DNA from: Kingella denitrificans ATCC 33394
GTDB lineage: Bacteria > Pseudomonadota > Gammaproteobacteria > Burkholderiales > Neisseriaceae
Direction: 5' to 3'
Assembly: GCF_000190695.1 (NCBI RefSeq)
Contig: NZ_GL870929.1
Coordinates: 833,976-897,975, forward strand
DNA length: 64,000 nt
A program made the position numbers and the translations under genes. Positions 18,771 to 27,808 of this stretch are shown here, in pieces. The notes under the pieces were generated by a model that saw only the letters and a program-made list of their open reading frames with translations, did no database searches and had not been told where the DNA came from. Every line of letters begins with the position of its first letter. Positions within the stretch are counted from its first letter, which is position 1.

Positions 18771-21700
18771 ATGCGTTTAACCCAAATCAAACTGACCGGA
18801 TTCAAATCGTTTACCGACCCGACCACCATTCATGTGCCCGGGCAGCTGGTGGCCGTTATCGGGCCGAACGGCTGCGGCAAATCGAACGTGATTGACGCGG
18901 TGCGCTGGGTGCTGGGCGAGGCTTCGGCCAAGCAGCTTCGCGGCGAATCCATGCAGGACGTGATTTTCAACGGTGCCGCCACACGCCGCCCCGCGCCGCG
19001 CGCTTCGGTGGAACTGGTGTTCGACAACAGCGACCACAGCCTTCAAGGCGCATGGGGGCAATATGCGGAAGTTTCCATCAAACGCCAGCTCACGCGGCAG
19101 GGCGAATCCAGCTATTTCATCAACAACCAACCCGTGCGCCGCCGCGACATTACCGATTTGTTTCTGGGCACGGGCGTGGGCGCGCGCGGTTATGCCGTCA
19201 TCGAACAAGGCATGATTTCGCGCATTATCGAAGCGCGGCCGGAAGAGTTGCGCGCCTATATCGAAGAAGCCGCCGGCGTGTCCAAATACAAAGAACGCCG
19301 CCGCGAAACGGAATCGCGCCTAAAAGACACGCGCGAACACCTGCAACGCCTGTCCGACTGGCAGGGTGAATTGTCGCGCCAAGTAGGAAAATTGGAAAAA
19401 CAGGCCGTTACCGCCGAAAAATACCGCGAATTGCAAGCCGAACTGGCGCACAGCCAGCAACTGGCGGACTATCTGCAATGGCAGGAAGCGCTGGCGGAAG
19501 CGGATTTGCGGACACAACAGCACGAAGAAGCGCAAATGCAGGCGGAAGCGGTACAGCAGCAAATCCACACGCTGAACGAGCATTTGCAAACCCTGCGCCA
19601 GTCCGAACACGAACAGCAGCAACAGCAGCACGCGCTGAATCAGGAATATGCGCTGCTGCGCGAACAAATGGCGCGCGTGGAAGAACAGTTGCGCGCACGG
19701 CAGGCACAACAGCAACGTATGCAGCGCGACCGTGTGCAGGCGCAAGCGCAGGTGCAGAAAATCATGCAGGAGCAGCAGCAGCTGGACGATGAAATCGCCG
19801 TGCTAGACGAAGAAGTGCAGGCGCAACAGGCGGAGCTGGCGGAATGGGCCATGACGGTGGCGGAGCGCGAAATGCAGTTGCCCGAAGAAGAGCAACGCTG
19901 GCAGCAAATGCAGGCTGCACATCAAAACCAGCAGGAAGAATACAACCGCATCCAACGCGAACACGCACTGAAACAGCAGCAATATCAGCAAAAGCAAGAT
20001 GCATTGCGGCAACACGAAGCGCGCCTGGCGCAACTGCGCGAACAACTGGAACAACTGCCGCTGCCCGACCAAGAAGCATGGCAAACGGAGGAGCAGGAAG
20101 CGGAAATATTGCAGCAGCAATACGATGAAAGCGAAGCGGCTTTGGGCGGCTTGGAAGAACAAGTGGCCGACACACAGCGGCAAGTGCAGGCTGCCGAACA
20201 GCAATACCGCGCCACCAACCAACATTATCTGACCTTGCAAGCGCAACACGACACGCTGGCGGATTTGCTGCGGCAGCACAATGCACAGGACGTGTGGGCG
20301 GACACACCATTTGCCGACACGCCGGTGCTGTGGCAGAACGTGCAGGCGCCCGAAGAATGGCAGCATGCTTTGAGCGTGGTGCTGGCACAACGCCTGCATG
20401 CGCGCGCGTTGCCGAACGATGCCTCCGCCGACCCCGCCGCATTGCCGGTGCAGGCTGCTTCTTGGATTGACACGCCCATTGCCGTCAGCCGGAAAATGCA
20501 GCCTGCACAAGCCCTCATCCACCAAATCCGCAGCAGCGACACCTTCCAAGCCGCGCTGCATTATTGGCTGGACGGCGTGTTGTGCGCACCCGATTTGGCC
20601 TATGCGCTGGCGCACCGCAACCAGTTGCAGGGGCAGCAAGTTTGGCTCACACCCGAAGGGCATTGCGTGGACAAAGTCGGCGCGGTGCTGTTTGACGCGC
20701 ACCAGTCGCAGCAATGGATTCAGCAGCAAAGCCGTTTGGACGCGCTGGCAGAGCAACTTGACTTGGCGCGGCCGCAGGCGGAACAATGCGACCAAGAAGT
20801 GCAGGCTGCCCGCGAAGCACAGCAAAATTTAACGCAGCAATACCACGCCGCGCAGGCACAGCACCGCCAATACGCGCAACGCCTGCAAGCACTGCACCAC
20901 CGGCTGCACGAATACCTGTCCCAGTCCAACCAGCGGCAGTTGCGCGTGGAGCAAATCGAACGAGAATGCGCGCGCATCGAACAAGACATCCGCCAATGGA
21001 CGGCGCAATGCAGCGGTTTGGCGGATGACATTGCCGCATTGGAAGAAAGCAGCGCCGCCCTGCAACAGCAAACGGCGCAAGGCGCAGACGCGCAACAGGC
21101 GCAGCAGCAGGCGGTAAAGCAGGCGCAGCTTGCCCTTTTGGAAGCCAACCGGCAATATGGCATGGTGGAACTGGCGCACCACAAGCAGCAGCAGCGTTTG
21201 ACGCATTTGCAGCAGCAGCGTGCCGAATGCGCCGAGCAGTTGGCCGAATGGCAGGAACGGCAGACCGAGCTGGCATTGCTGGACGAAAACGATGTGGGCT
21301 TGGACGAATTGCAGCGCGAACAATGGGAAACTTGGAACGACAATGCAGGCAGCCTGCAAGAGCAGCTTGCCGTCGGCCAGCAGCACTTGGCGGAGATTCA
21401 GGCGCAGGGGCAGGAAGGTTACGCGCAGCAGCAGGCCTTGTCCGCACGGCTGCCCGAATTGCAGGCGGCGGCGCAGCAGTTGTTGCTGCAACAGCAGGAG
21501 GCTTTGCTGAACGCACGGCGTTTCCACGACAGTTTGCAGGCTGCTTCGGCAGACGAGGCGGCTTTGGCGCAGGAAGCGCGGCAGCGCAATGATTTGGACG
21601 CTTTGCAGCAGGCCATCCGCCAAACGCAGCAGGCCGTGAGCAGCTTGGGCGCAGTAAACCTGGCGGCATTGCAGGAATTGGAACAGGCCAAAGAGCACGA

Positions 21701-22271
21701 CGATTATTACCGCCGTCAAAGCGAAGACGTGCAGGCTGCCATCGATTTGCTGGAAGAAGCCATCGCCCAAATCGACCATGAAACCAAAACCCGTTTCCAA
21801 GCCACGTTCGACGCGGTGAACGACAAAGTGAAAACCTTTTTCCCGACCCTGTTCGGCGGCGGCGAAGCAGGCCTGCACCTGACCGACGACGATTTATTAA
21901 GCGCGGGCGTGTCCATCATGGCGCAGCCGCCCGGCAAGCGCAACAGCAGCATCCACCTGCTTTCCGGCGGCGAAAAAGCCCTGACGGCCATGAGTTTGGT
22001 GTTTGCCCTGTTCAGCCTGAACCCCGCGCCCTTCTGCCTGCTGGACGAAGTGGACGCGCCGCTGGACGATGCCAACACTTCGCGTTTTTGCAAACTGGTC
22101 AAGCAGATGTCGGCACAAACCCAGTTTTTATACATTTCCCACAACCGCCTGACCATGGAAATGGCGGAGCAGCTCATCGGCGTGACCATGCAGGAAAAAG
22201 GCGTGTCGCGCATTGTCGCCGTCGATATCCAGCAGGCGTTGCAAATGGCAGAGCAAGTGCAGGCTGCCTGA
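18771..22271 (+). CDS. smc: Chromosome segregation protein SMC
   Basis: SMC is the core ATPase of bacterial condensin and organises the chromosome with ScpA and ScpB. The 1166-aa protein has the N-terminal Walker A GPNGCGKS (31-38), two long Gln/Glu/Ala-rich coiled coils around a hinge near residues 510-650, and a C-terminal head with signature LSGGEKALTAMSL (from about 1063) and Walker B CLLDEVDAPLDDAN. The coiled coils are unusually Gln-rich. Several in-frame DUS encode VQAA units in the coils. The start directly follows a DUS. Confidence 0.97.
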   Translation: MRLTQIKLTGFKSFTDPTTIHVPGQLVAVIGPNGCGKSNVIDAVRWVLGEASAKQLRGESMQDVIFNGAATRRPAPRASVELVFDNSDHSLQGAWGQYAEVSIKRQLTRQGESSYFINNQPVRRRDITDLFLGTGVGARGYAVIEQGMISRIIEARPEELRAYIEEAAGVSKYKERRRETESRLKDTREHLQRLSDWQGELSRQVGKLEKQAVTAEKYRELQAELAHSQQLADYLQWQEALAEADLRTQQHEEAQMQAEAVQQQIHTLNEHLQTLRQSEHEQQQQQHALNQEYALLREQMARVEEQLRARQAQQQRMQRDRVQAQAQVQKIMQEQQQLDDEIAVLDEEVQAQQAELAEWAMTVAEREMQLPEEEQRWQQMQAAHQNQQEEYNRIQREHALKQQQYQQKQDALRQHEARLAQLREQLEQLPLPDQEAWQTEEQEAEILQQQYDESEAALGGLEEQVADTQRQVQAAEQQYRATNQHYLTLQAQHDTLADLLRQHNAQDVWADTPFADTPVLWQNVQAPEEWQHALSVVLAQRLHARALPNDASADPAALPVQAASWIDTPIAVSRKMQPAQALIHQIRSSDTFQAALHYWLDGVLCAPDLAYALAHRNQLQGQQVWLTPEGHCVDKVGAVLFDAHQSQQWIQQQSRLDALAEQLDLARPQAEQCDQEVQAAREAQQNLTQQYHAAQAQHRQYAQRLQALHHRLHEYLSQSNQRQLRVEQIERECARIEQDIRQWTAQCSGLADDIAALEESSAALQQQTAQGADAQQAQQQAVKQAQLALLEANRQYGMVELAHHKQQQRLTHLQQQRAECAEQLAEWQERQTELALLDENDVGLDELQREQWETWNDNAGSLQEQLAVGQQHLAEIQAQGQEGYAQQQALSARLPELQAAAQQLLLQQQEALLNARRFHDSLQAASADEAALAQEARQRNDLDALQQAIRQTQQAVSSLGAVNLAALQELEQAKEHDDYYRRQSEDVQAAIDLLEEAIAQIDHETKTRFQATFDAVNDKVKTFFPTLFGGGEAGLHLTDDDLLSAGVSIMAQPPGKRNSSIHLLSGGEKALTAMSLVFALFSLNPAPFCLLDEVDAPLDDANTSRFCKLVKQMSAQTQFLYISHNRLTMEMAEQLIGVTMQEKGVSRIVAVDIQQALQMAEQVQAA

Positions 22272-22303
22272 CCCTTTAACCCACTTTCAGAAAGAAGGCC
22301 GAT

Positions 22304-23314
22304 ATGGTTTACCAAATCAAACGTCCCGACGGCAAAACCGACCCCCAGCCGCAAACCGAAGAGCAATGGGCGCAAAGCACCCTGCGCGAAGTGCTTTTTG
22401 CCGCCTACCGCGAACAAAAACGCGCCCGATTGTGGCGCAACATCTGGCGCTTCGTCGCCCTGCTGGTGTTTATCGCCTTCATTGCGGGATTGCGCGACAG
22501 CGGCACGCAGGAATCCGAGCAGGCGGCATTTTCCGCCGCGGCCGCCCGAGGGCCGCACACCGCCGTGATTGATTTGAACGGCACGATTGGCGGCGACAAC
22601 CGCATTAGCCAAGTGGACATGCTGCGCCAAGGCATGGAGGCGGCCTACCGCAATAAAAACGTGCGCGCCATCATCATCCACGCCAACAGCCCCGGCGGCT
22701 CGCCCGTTGTGTCCAACACCGCGTTTTCCGAAATCCGCCGCATCAAGGCGGAACACGCGAATATCCCCGTGTATGTCGTCGCCAAAGACATGTGCGCATC
22801 CGGCTGCTACTACATTGCCGCCGCCGCCGACAAAATCTTTGCCGACCCGTCCAGCCTGGTGGGCAGCATCGGCGTCATCGGCAGCAGCTTTGATGCGACC
22901 GGCCTGATTGAAAAACTGGGCATCCGCCGCCGCGTGCGCATTGCGGGCGACAACAAGGGCATGGGCGACCCGTTTGTTCCCGAAACGCCGGAACAGCAGG
23001 CCATTTGGCAGAACATGCTCAACCAGATTCACGGCGAGTTTATCAAAGCCGTGCGCGAAGGCCGCGGCAAGCGGCTGATGGAAAAAGAATTTCCCGATAT
23101 GTTCAGCGGCCGCATCTTTACCGGCATCGATGCGAAAAAAGCCGGCCTAATCGACGATTTCGGCAATGTGTATTCCGTGGCGCGCGACGTGGTGAAAGCG
23201 CCGAACCTGGTGAACTACACGCCGGAGAAAAACGATTTGGCCAGCCTGCTCAACCGCCATTTGAACAACCAAATGGAAGAAACGGTAGATCATTGGCTGC
23301 AACGGATTTGGTAA
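22304..23314 (+). CDS. sppA: Signal peptide peptidase SppA (S49 family, short form)
   Basis: A 336-aa membrane-bound S49 serine peptidase that degrades leftover signal peptides. One membrane segment spans about residues 45-66. The Ser/Lys dyad is Ser166 (in MCASGCYYIAAAADKIFA) and Lys218 (in GDNKGMGDPF), 52 residues apart as in B. subtilis SppA (Ser147/Lys199). The HANSPGGSPV segment is the oxyanion region. It begins 32 bases after smc with an AAAGAAGG ribosome site, so it is probably co-transcribed with smc. Confidence 0.93.
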   Translation: MVYQIKRPDGKTDPQPQTEEQWAQSTLREVLFAAYREQKRARLWRNIWRFVALLVFIAFIAGLRDSGTQESEQAAFSAAAARGPHTAVIDLNGTIGGDNRISQVDMLRQGMEAAYRNKNVRAIIIHANSPGGSPVVSNTAFSEIRRIKAEHANIPVYVVAKDMCASGCYYIAAAADKIFADPSSLVGSIGVIGSSFDATGLIEKLGIRRRVRIAGDNKGMGDPFVPETPEQQAIWQNMLNQIHGEFIKAVREGRGKRLMEKEFPDMFSGRIFTGIDAKKAGLIDDFGNVYSVARDVVKAPNLVNYTPEKNDLASLLNRHLNNQMEETVDHWLQRIW

Positions 23315-23322
23315 ACGGCACA

Positions 23323-23526
23323 AAAAGCAGCCTGCACTTTGGGAAACGGAGTGCAGGCTGCTTTTATAATAAGTATTGGGTCGGGAATCCGCCGTTCTTC
23401 GTTGGGATACCGCCCTTGTATTGCGCCGCGCGGTTTGCCTGCTTCGGAACGCACAGCACGACAGGAATGGCGCAGCGGCATGAAAAAGCAGCCTGCACTT
23501 TAAAAAACACAGTGCAGGCTGCTTTT
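23323..23526. terminator. Two inverted DUS pairs between convergent sppA and MFS transporter
   Basis: Pair one is 23323-23337/23351-23365 and pair two 23484-23498/23512-23526. The ~118 bp between them show no gene. Both pairs can terminate the converging transcripts. Confidence 0.75.
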
Positions 23527-23589
23527 CACGTTGGATAAACCAAAGCGTATAGGATCGTTACATTTATCGGCACAAGGCCATCCGCTCGA

Positions 23590-24816
23590 TTACGCTGTTT
23601 TTTCATCCACTTTATAGCCCTTCAGCGCGAAGAACACGATGTAGGCATAGCAAATGGCGGAAACGAAGTATGCCGGCAGCAGACCGATGGTATCGGCAAA
23701 TGCGCCCTGCGCCACAGGAATCAGCGCACCGCCCACGATGGCCGAACAGATAATGCCCGATGCCTGGCTGGTGTATTTGCCCAAACCGTTCGTGCCCAAA
23801 GAGAAAATGGTGGGGAACATGATGGAGTTGAACAAACCGATGGCCAGCAGCGACCACATGGCCACTTTTCCGCCGGACACAATCGCCAGCACAATCAAGG
23901 CCACCACAACAGAAGCGTTAAATGCCAGCAGTCGGTTGGCTTTGATTTTGTTCATGATGAAAGTGCCTGCAAAACGGCCCACCATCATGCCGCCCCAGTA
24001 TAAGGCCAGATAATTGGCGCCTTTTTCATGGTTGAGGCCGGCCACTTTTTCCAACACGTTCACCATCATCGAACCGATGGCCACTTCGCCGCCCACATAG
24101 CAGAAAATGCCCACGGCGGCCAGCACCATATGTTTGTATTGCCACACGCTGTTTTTGCCGTCGCGGTTGTGTTCGGTTTCCGCTTGGGCGATTTGGCGCG
24201 CGTCAGGCAGCTTAATCATGGCCACGGTAATGGCCAGCAGAATCATGAAGCCCGCCAGTCCCAAATACGGCATCTGCACCGATGAAATACGTTCGGCCAG
24301 CGATGCGTTGGCATCCACAAAAATCATTGCGGCACCCAAAGGCGGCGCAATGGTGGTGGCCAACGAGTTAAACGCCTGAATTCGCGTGAGCGTGGCGGAT
24401 TCTTTGCCAGGTTTAGCCAGCAGGGTGACATACGGATTGCCCGCCACTTGCAGCAGCACGATGCCGGTGGCCAGAATGAAGAGTGCGCCCAAGAAGATGG
24501 GATAAGACGCGCTGCTCGCCGCCGGATAAAACAGGATGCAGCCGAAGGCGGCAATCAGGAAACCGCCAATCACGCCGCCTTTATAGCCGATTTTTTCCAC
24601 CAGCTTGCCGGCGGGAATCGACATCAGCGCATACGCGGTGAAGAAGCAGAACTGCACCAGCATGGCCTGCGTATAGCTCAGGTTGAAAATGCCTTTCAGG
24701 TGGGGAATCAAAATATCGTTCATGCAGGTGATGAAGCCCATCATGAAGAACAGCGAGGTTAATACGCCCAATGCCAGATTGTTATTGGGTGCAGTGCTTG
24801 GGTTTTGAGCGGACAT
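23590..24816 (-). CDS. Sugar MFS transporter (FucP/GluP family)
   Basis: A 408-aa proton-linked major facilitator with about 12 membrane segments. The pattern TSLFFMMGFITCMNDILIPHLK at the N terminus and QVAGNPYVTLLAKPGKESATLTRIQAFNSL in the first half is typical of the glucose/galactose (GluP) and fucose (FucP) permeases. The exact sugar cannot be read from the sequence. It is a single gene with a DUS hairpin at its 3' end and no sugar catabolism genes nearby. An AGGTCTCG stretch lies just upstream of the start, so the ribosome site is not strong. Confidence 0.9.
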   Translation of the reverse strand: MSAQNPSTAPNNNLALGVLTSLFFMMGFITCMNDILIPHLKGIFNLSYTQAMLVQFCFFTAYALMSIPAGKLVEKIGYKGGVIGGFLIAAFGCILFYPAASSASYPIFLGALFILATGIVLLQVAGNPYVTLLAKPGKESATLTRIQAFNSLATTIAPPLGAAMIFVDANASLAERISSVQMPYLGLAGFMILLAITVAMIKLPDARQIAQAETEHNRDGKNSVWQYKHMVLAAVGIFCYVGGEVAIGSMMVNVLEKVAGLNHEKGANYLALYWGGMMVGRFAGTFIMNKIKANRLLAFNASVVVALIVLAIVSGGKVAMWSLLAIGLFNSIMFPTIFSLGTNGLGKYTSQASGIICSAIVGGALIPVAQGAFADTIGLLPAYFVSAICYAYIVFFALKGYKVDEKTA

Positions 24817-24976
24817 ACGAGACCTTTCAAAAGAGGGTGGAACATGGGTGTTGCGTGAAAAATGACCATCTTGCGATGATGTTCAGCGGCAACGGATAAA
24901 AAGAGGCGGATTGTACTGTATTCCTGCGGGTTTGCCTATGCGTGGCGCAAGAGTGGCACAATGGGCAATAAAACGG

Positions 24977-25017
24977 GTGCAGGCTGCTTTTTCGGAGGAG
25001 GCAAAAGCAGCCTGCAC
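24977..25017. terminator. Inverted DUS pair after pseC
   Basis: Facing DUS (24977-24991 and 25003-25017) lie directly at the pseC stop codon on the minus strand. Confidence 0.8.
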
Positions 25018-25018
25018 A

Positions 25019-26182
25019 TCATGCCGCAGCTTCTTGCAACGCCTGCCGCAAAGCGTCTGCCACAAAGCGCTGCTCTTCATCGCTCAAACTAAAATACATC
25101 GGCAGGCTTACGGCTTGCGCGTAATAGCGTTCGGCATTCGGGAAATCGCCCTTGGCAAAACCGAAGCGCTTGCGGTAATACGGCTGTGTGTGCACGGGGA
25201 TATAATGCACGTTCACGCCGATGCCGTTGGCGCGCAAGGCATTGAAAATACGGTTGCGGTGTTGCGCCGGCACCAACACCGGATACAGGTGCAGCGCGGA
25301 ACGGTTATCGGGATGGCGGAACGGCAGGCCGACGGGCAAATCCGCCAATAATGCGTCATATTGCGCCGCCAGCACATGACGGCGCGCCACAAATTCGTTC
25401 AGCCGCTGCAACTGGCTCAAACCCAAAGCAGCCTGCATTTCGGTCATGCGGTAATTGAAGCCCAAATCGATTTGCTGGTAATACCACGCGCCGTCGCTTC
25501 CGCCTTCCATTTCGTCCGCATTGCGCGTGATGCCGTGCGACCGCAGCAGCGCGATTTTGTACGCCAAATCCGCGCGGTTGGTCAGGCACATGCCACCCTC
25601 GCCGGTGGTGATGATTTTCACGGGGTGGAAACTGAACACGGTGATGTCGCTGTATTGCCCGCCGCCCACCGCACCGCCGCGATAACGTGCGCCCACCGCG
25701 TGCGATGCATCTTCAATCACGGCCACGCCGTATTCGTCCGCCAGCCACTTAATCGCCACCATGTCGCACGGCTCGCCGCACAAATGCACCGCCACCAGCA
25801 CTTTGGGCAGCCGTCCTGCGGCTTTGGCGCGCGCCAGTTTTTCCGCCAATGCGTCCGGCGACAAATTCCACGTTTGCGGGTCGATATCGACAAAATCCAC
25901 GTCCGCGCCGCAATACAGCGCACAGTTGGCCGAAGCGACAAACGTGGTCGGCGTGGTCCACAGCAGGTCGCCCGGCCCCAAGCCCAACGCCAAACACGCC
26001 AAATGCAGCGCGGCAGTGGCATTGCACACGGCAACGGCATGTTGCGCGCCGCAATAATCCGCCAGCGCCTGCTCGAACGCGGGCACGCGGCTGCCTTGCG
26101 TTAAAAAATCGGATTGCAGCACCGATACGACGGCTTGAATATCGGCTTCGGAAATGGTTTGTTTACCGTAGGGAATGGTCAT
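25019..26182 (-). CDS. pseC: PseC-type sugar-nucleotide transaminase
   Basis: A 387-aa DegT/DnrJ/EryC1/StrS aminotransferase. It fits PseC, which aminates UDP-2-acetamido-2,6-dideoxy-4-keto-altrose in pseudaminic acid synthesis: the start MTIPYGKQTISEADI, the SDFLTQG segment, ATAALHLACLALGLGPGD and the PLP lysine in FSFHPVKIITTGEGG all match. The C-terminal VHYIPVHTQPYY is also typical. ATG 26182 is chosen because the longer frame upstream lacks conserved sequence. No other pse gene (B, F, G, H or I) is in the window, so it may serve another surface or pilin glycan. Confidence 0.85.
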   Translation of the reverse strand: MTIPYGKQTISEADIQAVVSVLQSDFLTQGSRVPAFEQALADYCGAQHAVAVCNATAALHLACLALGLGPGDLLWTTPTTFVASANCALYCGADVDFVDIDPQTWNLSPDALAEKLARAKAAGRLPKVLVAVHLCGEPCDMVAIKWLADEYGVAVIEDASHAVGARYRGGAVGGGQYSDITVFSFHPVKIITTGEGGMCLTNRADLAYKIALLRSHGITRNADEMEGGSDGAWYYQQIDLGFNYRMTEMQAALGLSQLQRLNEFVARRHVLAAQYDALLADLPVGLPFRHPDNRSALHLYPVLVPAQHRNRIFNALRANGIGVNVHYIPVHTQPYYRKRFGFAKGDFPNAERYYAQAVSLPMYFSLSDEEQRFVADALRQALQEAAA

Positions 26183-26320
26183 GGCTGGCTTTCGGAATGG
26201 ATGGGGTAGCAACGGGTGCAGGCTGCTTTCGGACGGCGGCCGAACCCGAATCGGCAAATAAACGCATTTTAACGCAAATCGAACGACGTGTCGGTCGGCA
26301 AATGGCGGCCATATTTTAAA

Positions 26321-26359
26321 GTGCAGGCTGCTTTTTCCTTCTTCAAAAGCAGCCTGCAC
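26321..26359. terminator. Inverted DUS pair after lldD
   Basis: Facing DUS at 26321-26335 and 26345-26359 with a 9-nt loop, 17 bases beyond the lldD stop on the minus strand. Confidence 0.8.
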
Positions 26360-26376
26360 TTTTCTGCACACAGTGT

Positions 26377-27552
26377 TTATGCACCTTCCGGCACTGGATA
26401 CGTCCCTTTTACCAAAATATCGCGGGTTACTTCCTCAATATTGCGGCAGCCGGTGAACGCCATGCTCAAATCCATTTCCTTATACAAAATTTCCAGCGCA
26501 CGGCGCACGCCGTCTTCGCCATACGCGCCCAATCCGTACAGGAACGCACGCCCAATCATCACGCCGCGCGCGCCCAAAGCCCACGCCCGCAGGATATCCT
26601 GCCCCGTGGTAATGCCGCCGTCCAGCCACACTTCAATTTGCGAACCGGCAGCCTGCACCACGTCGGGCAGCGCACGGATGCTGGAAGGCGCGCCGTCCAA
26701 CTGCCGTCCGCCGTGGTTGGACACGACAATCGCATCCGCGCCGTGCTGCACCGCTTTTTCCGCGTCTTCCGCCGTCATAATGCCTTTGATAATCAGCTTG
26801 CCGCCCCACAAATCCTTAATCCGCGCCACATCGTCCCAGCTCAGGCGCGGGTCGAACTGCTCCGCCGTCCACGAAAACAGGGACGAATTGTCCTGCACGT
26901 TTTTCGCGTGCCCCATGATATTGCGGAACGTGCGCCGCTCCGTGTGCAGCATGTGCCAGCACCATTCGGGTTTGCACAATAAGTTCAGCAGATTCAACAA
27001 GGTGGGTTTCGGCGGTGCGGACAGGCCGTTTTTAATGTCTTTGTGCCGCTGCCCCAAAATCTGCAAATCCGCCGTCAGCACCAAAGCCGAACATTTGGCC
27101 TCTTTGGCGCGGGTAATCAGGTTCTGCATAAATTCGCGGTCGCGCATCACATACAGCTGAAACCAGAACGGGGCGGTCGTATTTTCCGCCACATCTTCAA
27201 TCGAACAAATCGACATGGTGGACAAGGTGAACGGCACGCCGAATTTTTCCGCCGCCTTCGCCGCCAAAATCTCGCCGTCGGCACGCTGCATGCCTGTCAA
27301 CCCTGTCGGCGCCAACGCCACCGGCATGGTCACGTCCTGCCCCACCATTTTCGTGGCCAGGCTGCGGCCTTCCATATCCACCAACACCTTTTGACGAAAT
27401 TTGATTTCGTTAAAATCGCGGCTGTTGGCACGGTATGTGCTTTCTGTCCAAGAGCCGGAATCGGCATAATCGTAGAACATTTTAGGCACTTTGAATTTTG
27501 CGACGCGGCGTAAATCTTCAATACACGTCATTTTGTCCAATCCGAAATTCAT
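26377..27552 (-). CDS. lldD: L-lactate dehydrogenase (FMN, quinone-linked)
   Basis: LldD oxidises L-lactate to pyruvate and feeds electrons to the quinone pool at the inner membrane. The 391-aa protein belongs to the FMN-dependent alpha-hydroxyacid dehydrogenases. Visible are the FYDYADSGSWTE start, the FMN-binding APTGLTGM, WFQLYV, DLQILGQRHKDIKNG, the catalytic His and Arg in SNHGGRQLDGAPSS, and DGGITTGQDILRAWALGA. A shorter start at Met8 is possible. With lutACB and lctP the window encodes two separate lactate oxidation systems. Confidence 0.95.
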   Translation of the reverse strand: MNFGLDKMTCIEDLRRVAKFKVPKMFYDYADSGSWTESTYRANSRDFNEIKFRQKVLVDMEGRSLATKMVGQDVTMPVALAPTGLTGMQRADGEILAAKAAEKFGVPFTLSTMSICSIEDVAENTTAPFWFQLYVMRDREFMQNLITRAKEAKCSALVLTADLQILGQRHKDIKNGLSAPPKPTLLNLLNLLCKPEWCWHMLHTERRTFRNIMGHAKNVQDNSSLFSWTAEQFDPRLSWDDVARIKDLWGGKLIIKGIMTAEDAEKAVQHGADAIVVSNHGGRQLDGAPSSIRALPDVVQAAGSQIEVWLDGGITTGQDILRAWALGARGVMIGRAFLYGLGAYGEDGVRRALEILYKEMDLSMAFTGCRNIEEVTRDILVKGTYPVPEGA

Positions 27553-27634
27553 GGTCTTTCCTTTCTATGGTTCAATCGATACGGATGCCTGCATGGAAGG
27601 CAAAAGCGCAGGCTGCTTTGACAGCATAATTTTT

Positions 27635-27649
27635 TGAGAATGATTCTAT
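27635..27649. promoter_or_regulatory. Fur-box-like palindrome upstream of lldD
   Basis: TGAGAAT-G-ATTCTAT is close to the 7-1-7 Fur inverted repeat (TGAtAAT-n-ATTaTCA). It lies 83 bases before lldD (minus strand) and 160 bases before the divergent 596-aa gene. Iron control of lactate oxidation is plausible because Lut and Lld enzymes are iron- or respiration-linked, but this is sequence inference only. Confidence 0.4.
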
Positions 27650-27808
27650 TTTGCGCCTATTTACGCCAATATGCAATAAAAGCAGCCTGCACATCGTTAA
27701 AGCAATGAATTTTATGTTAAACTATAACGAACTGAAACGATTTTATCCGGATGCCCAGCGCCGCCCTATCCGAATTCCAAAATAACCGTTGAATCAAGGC
27801 TATATCAC

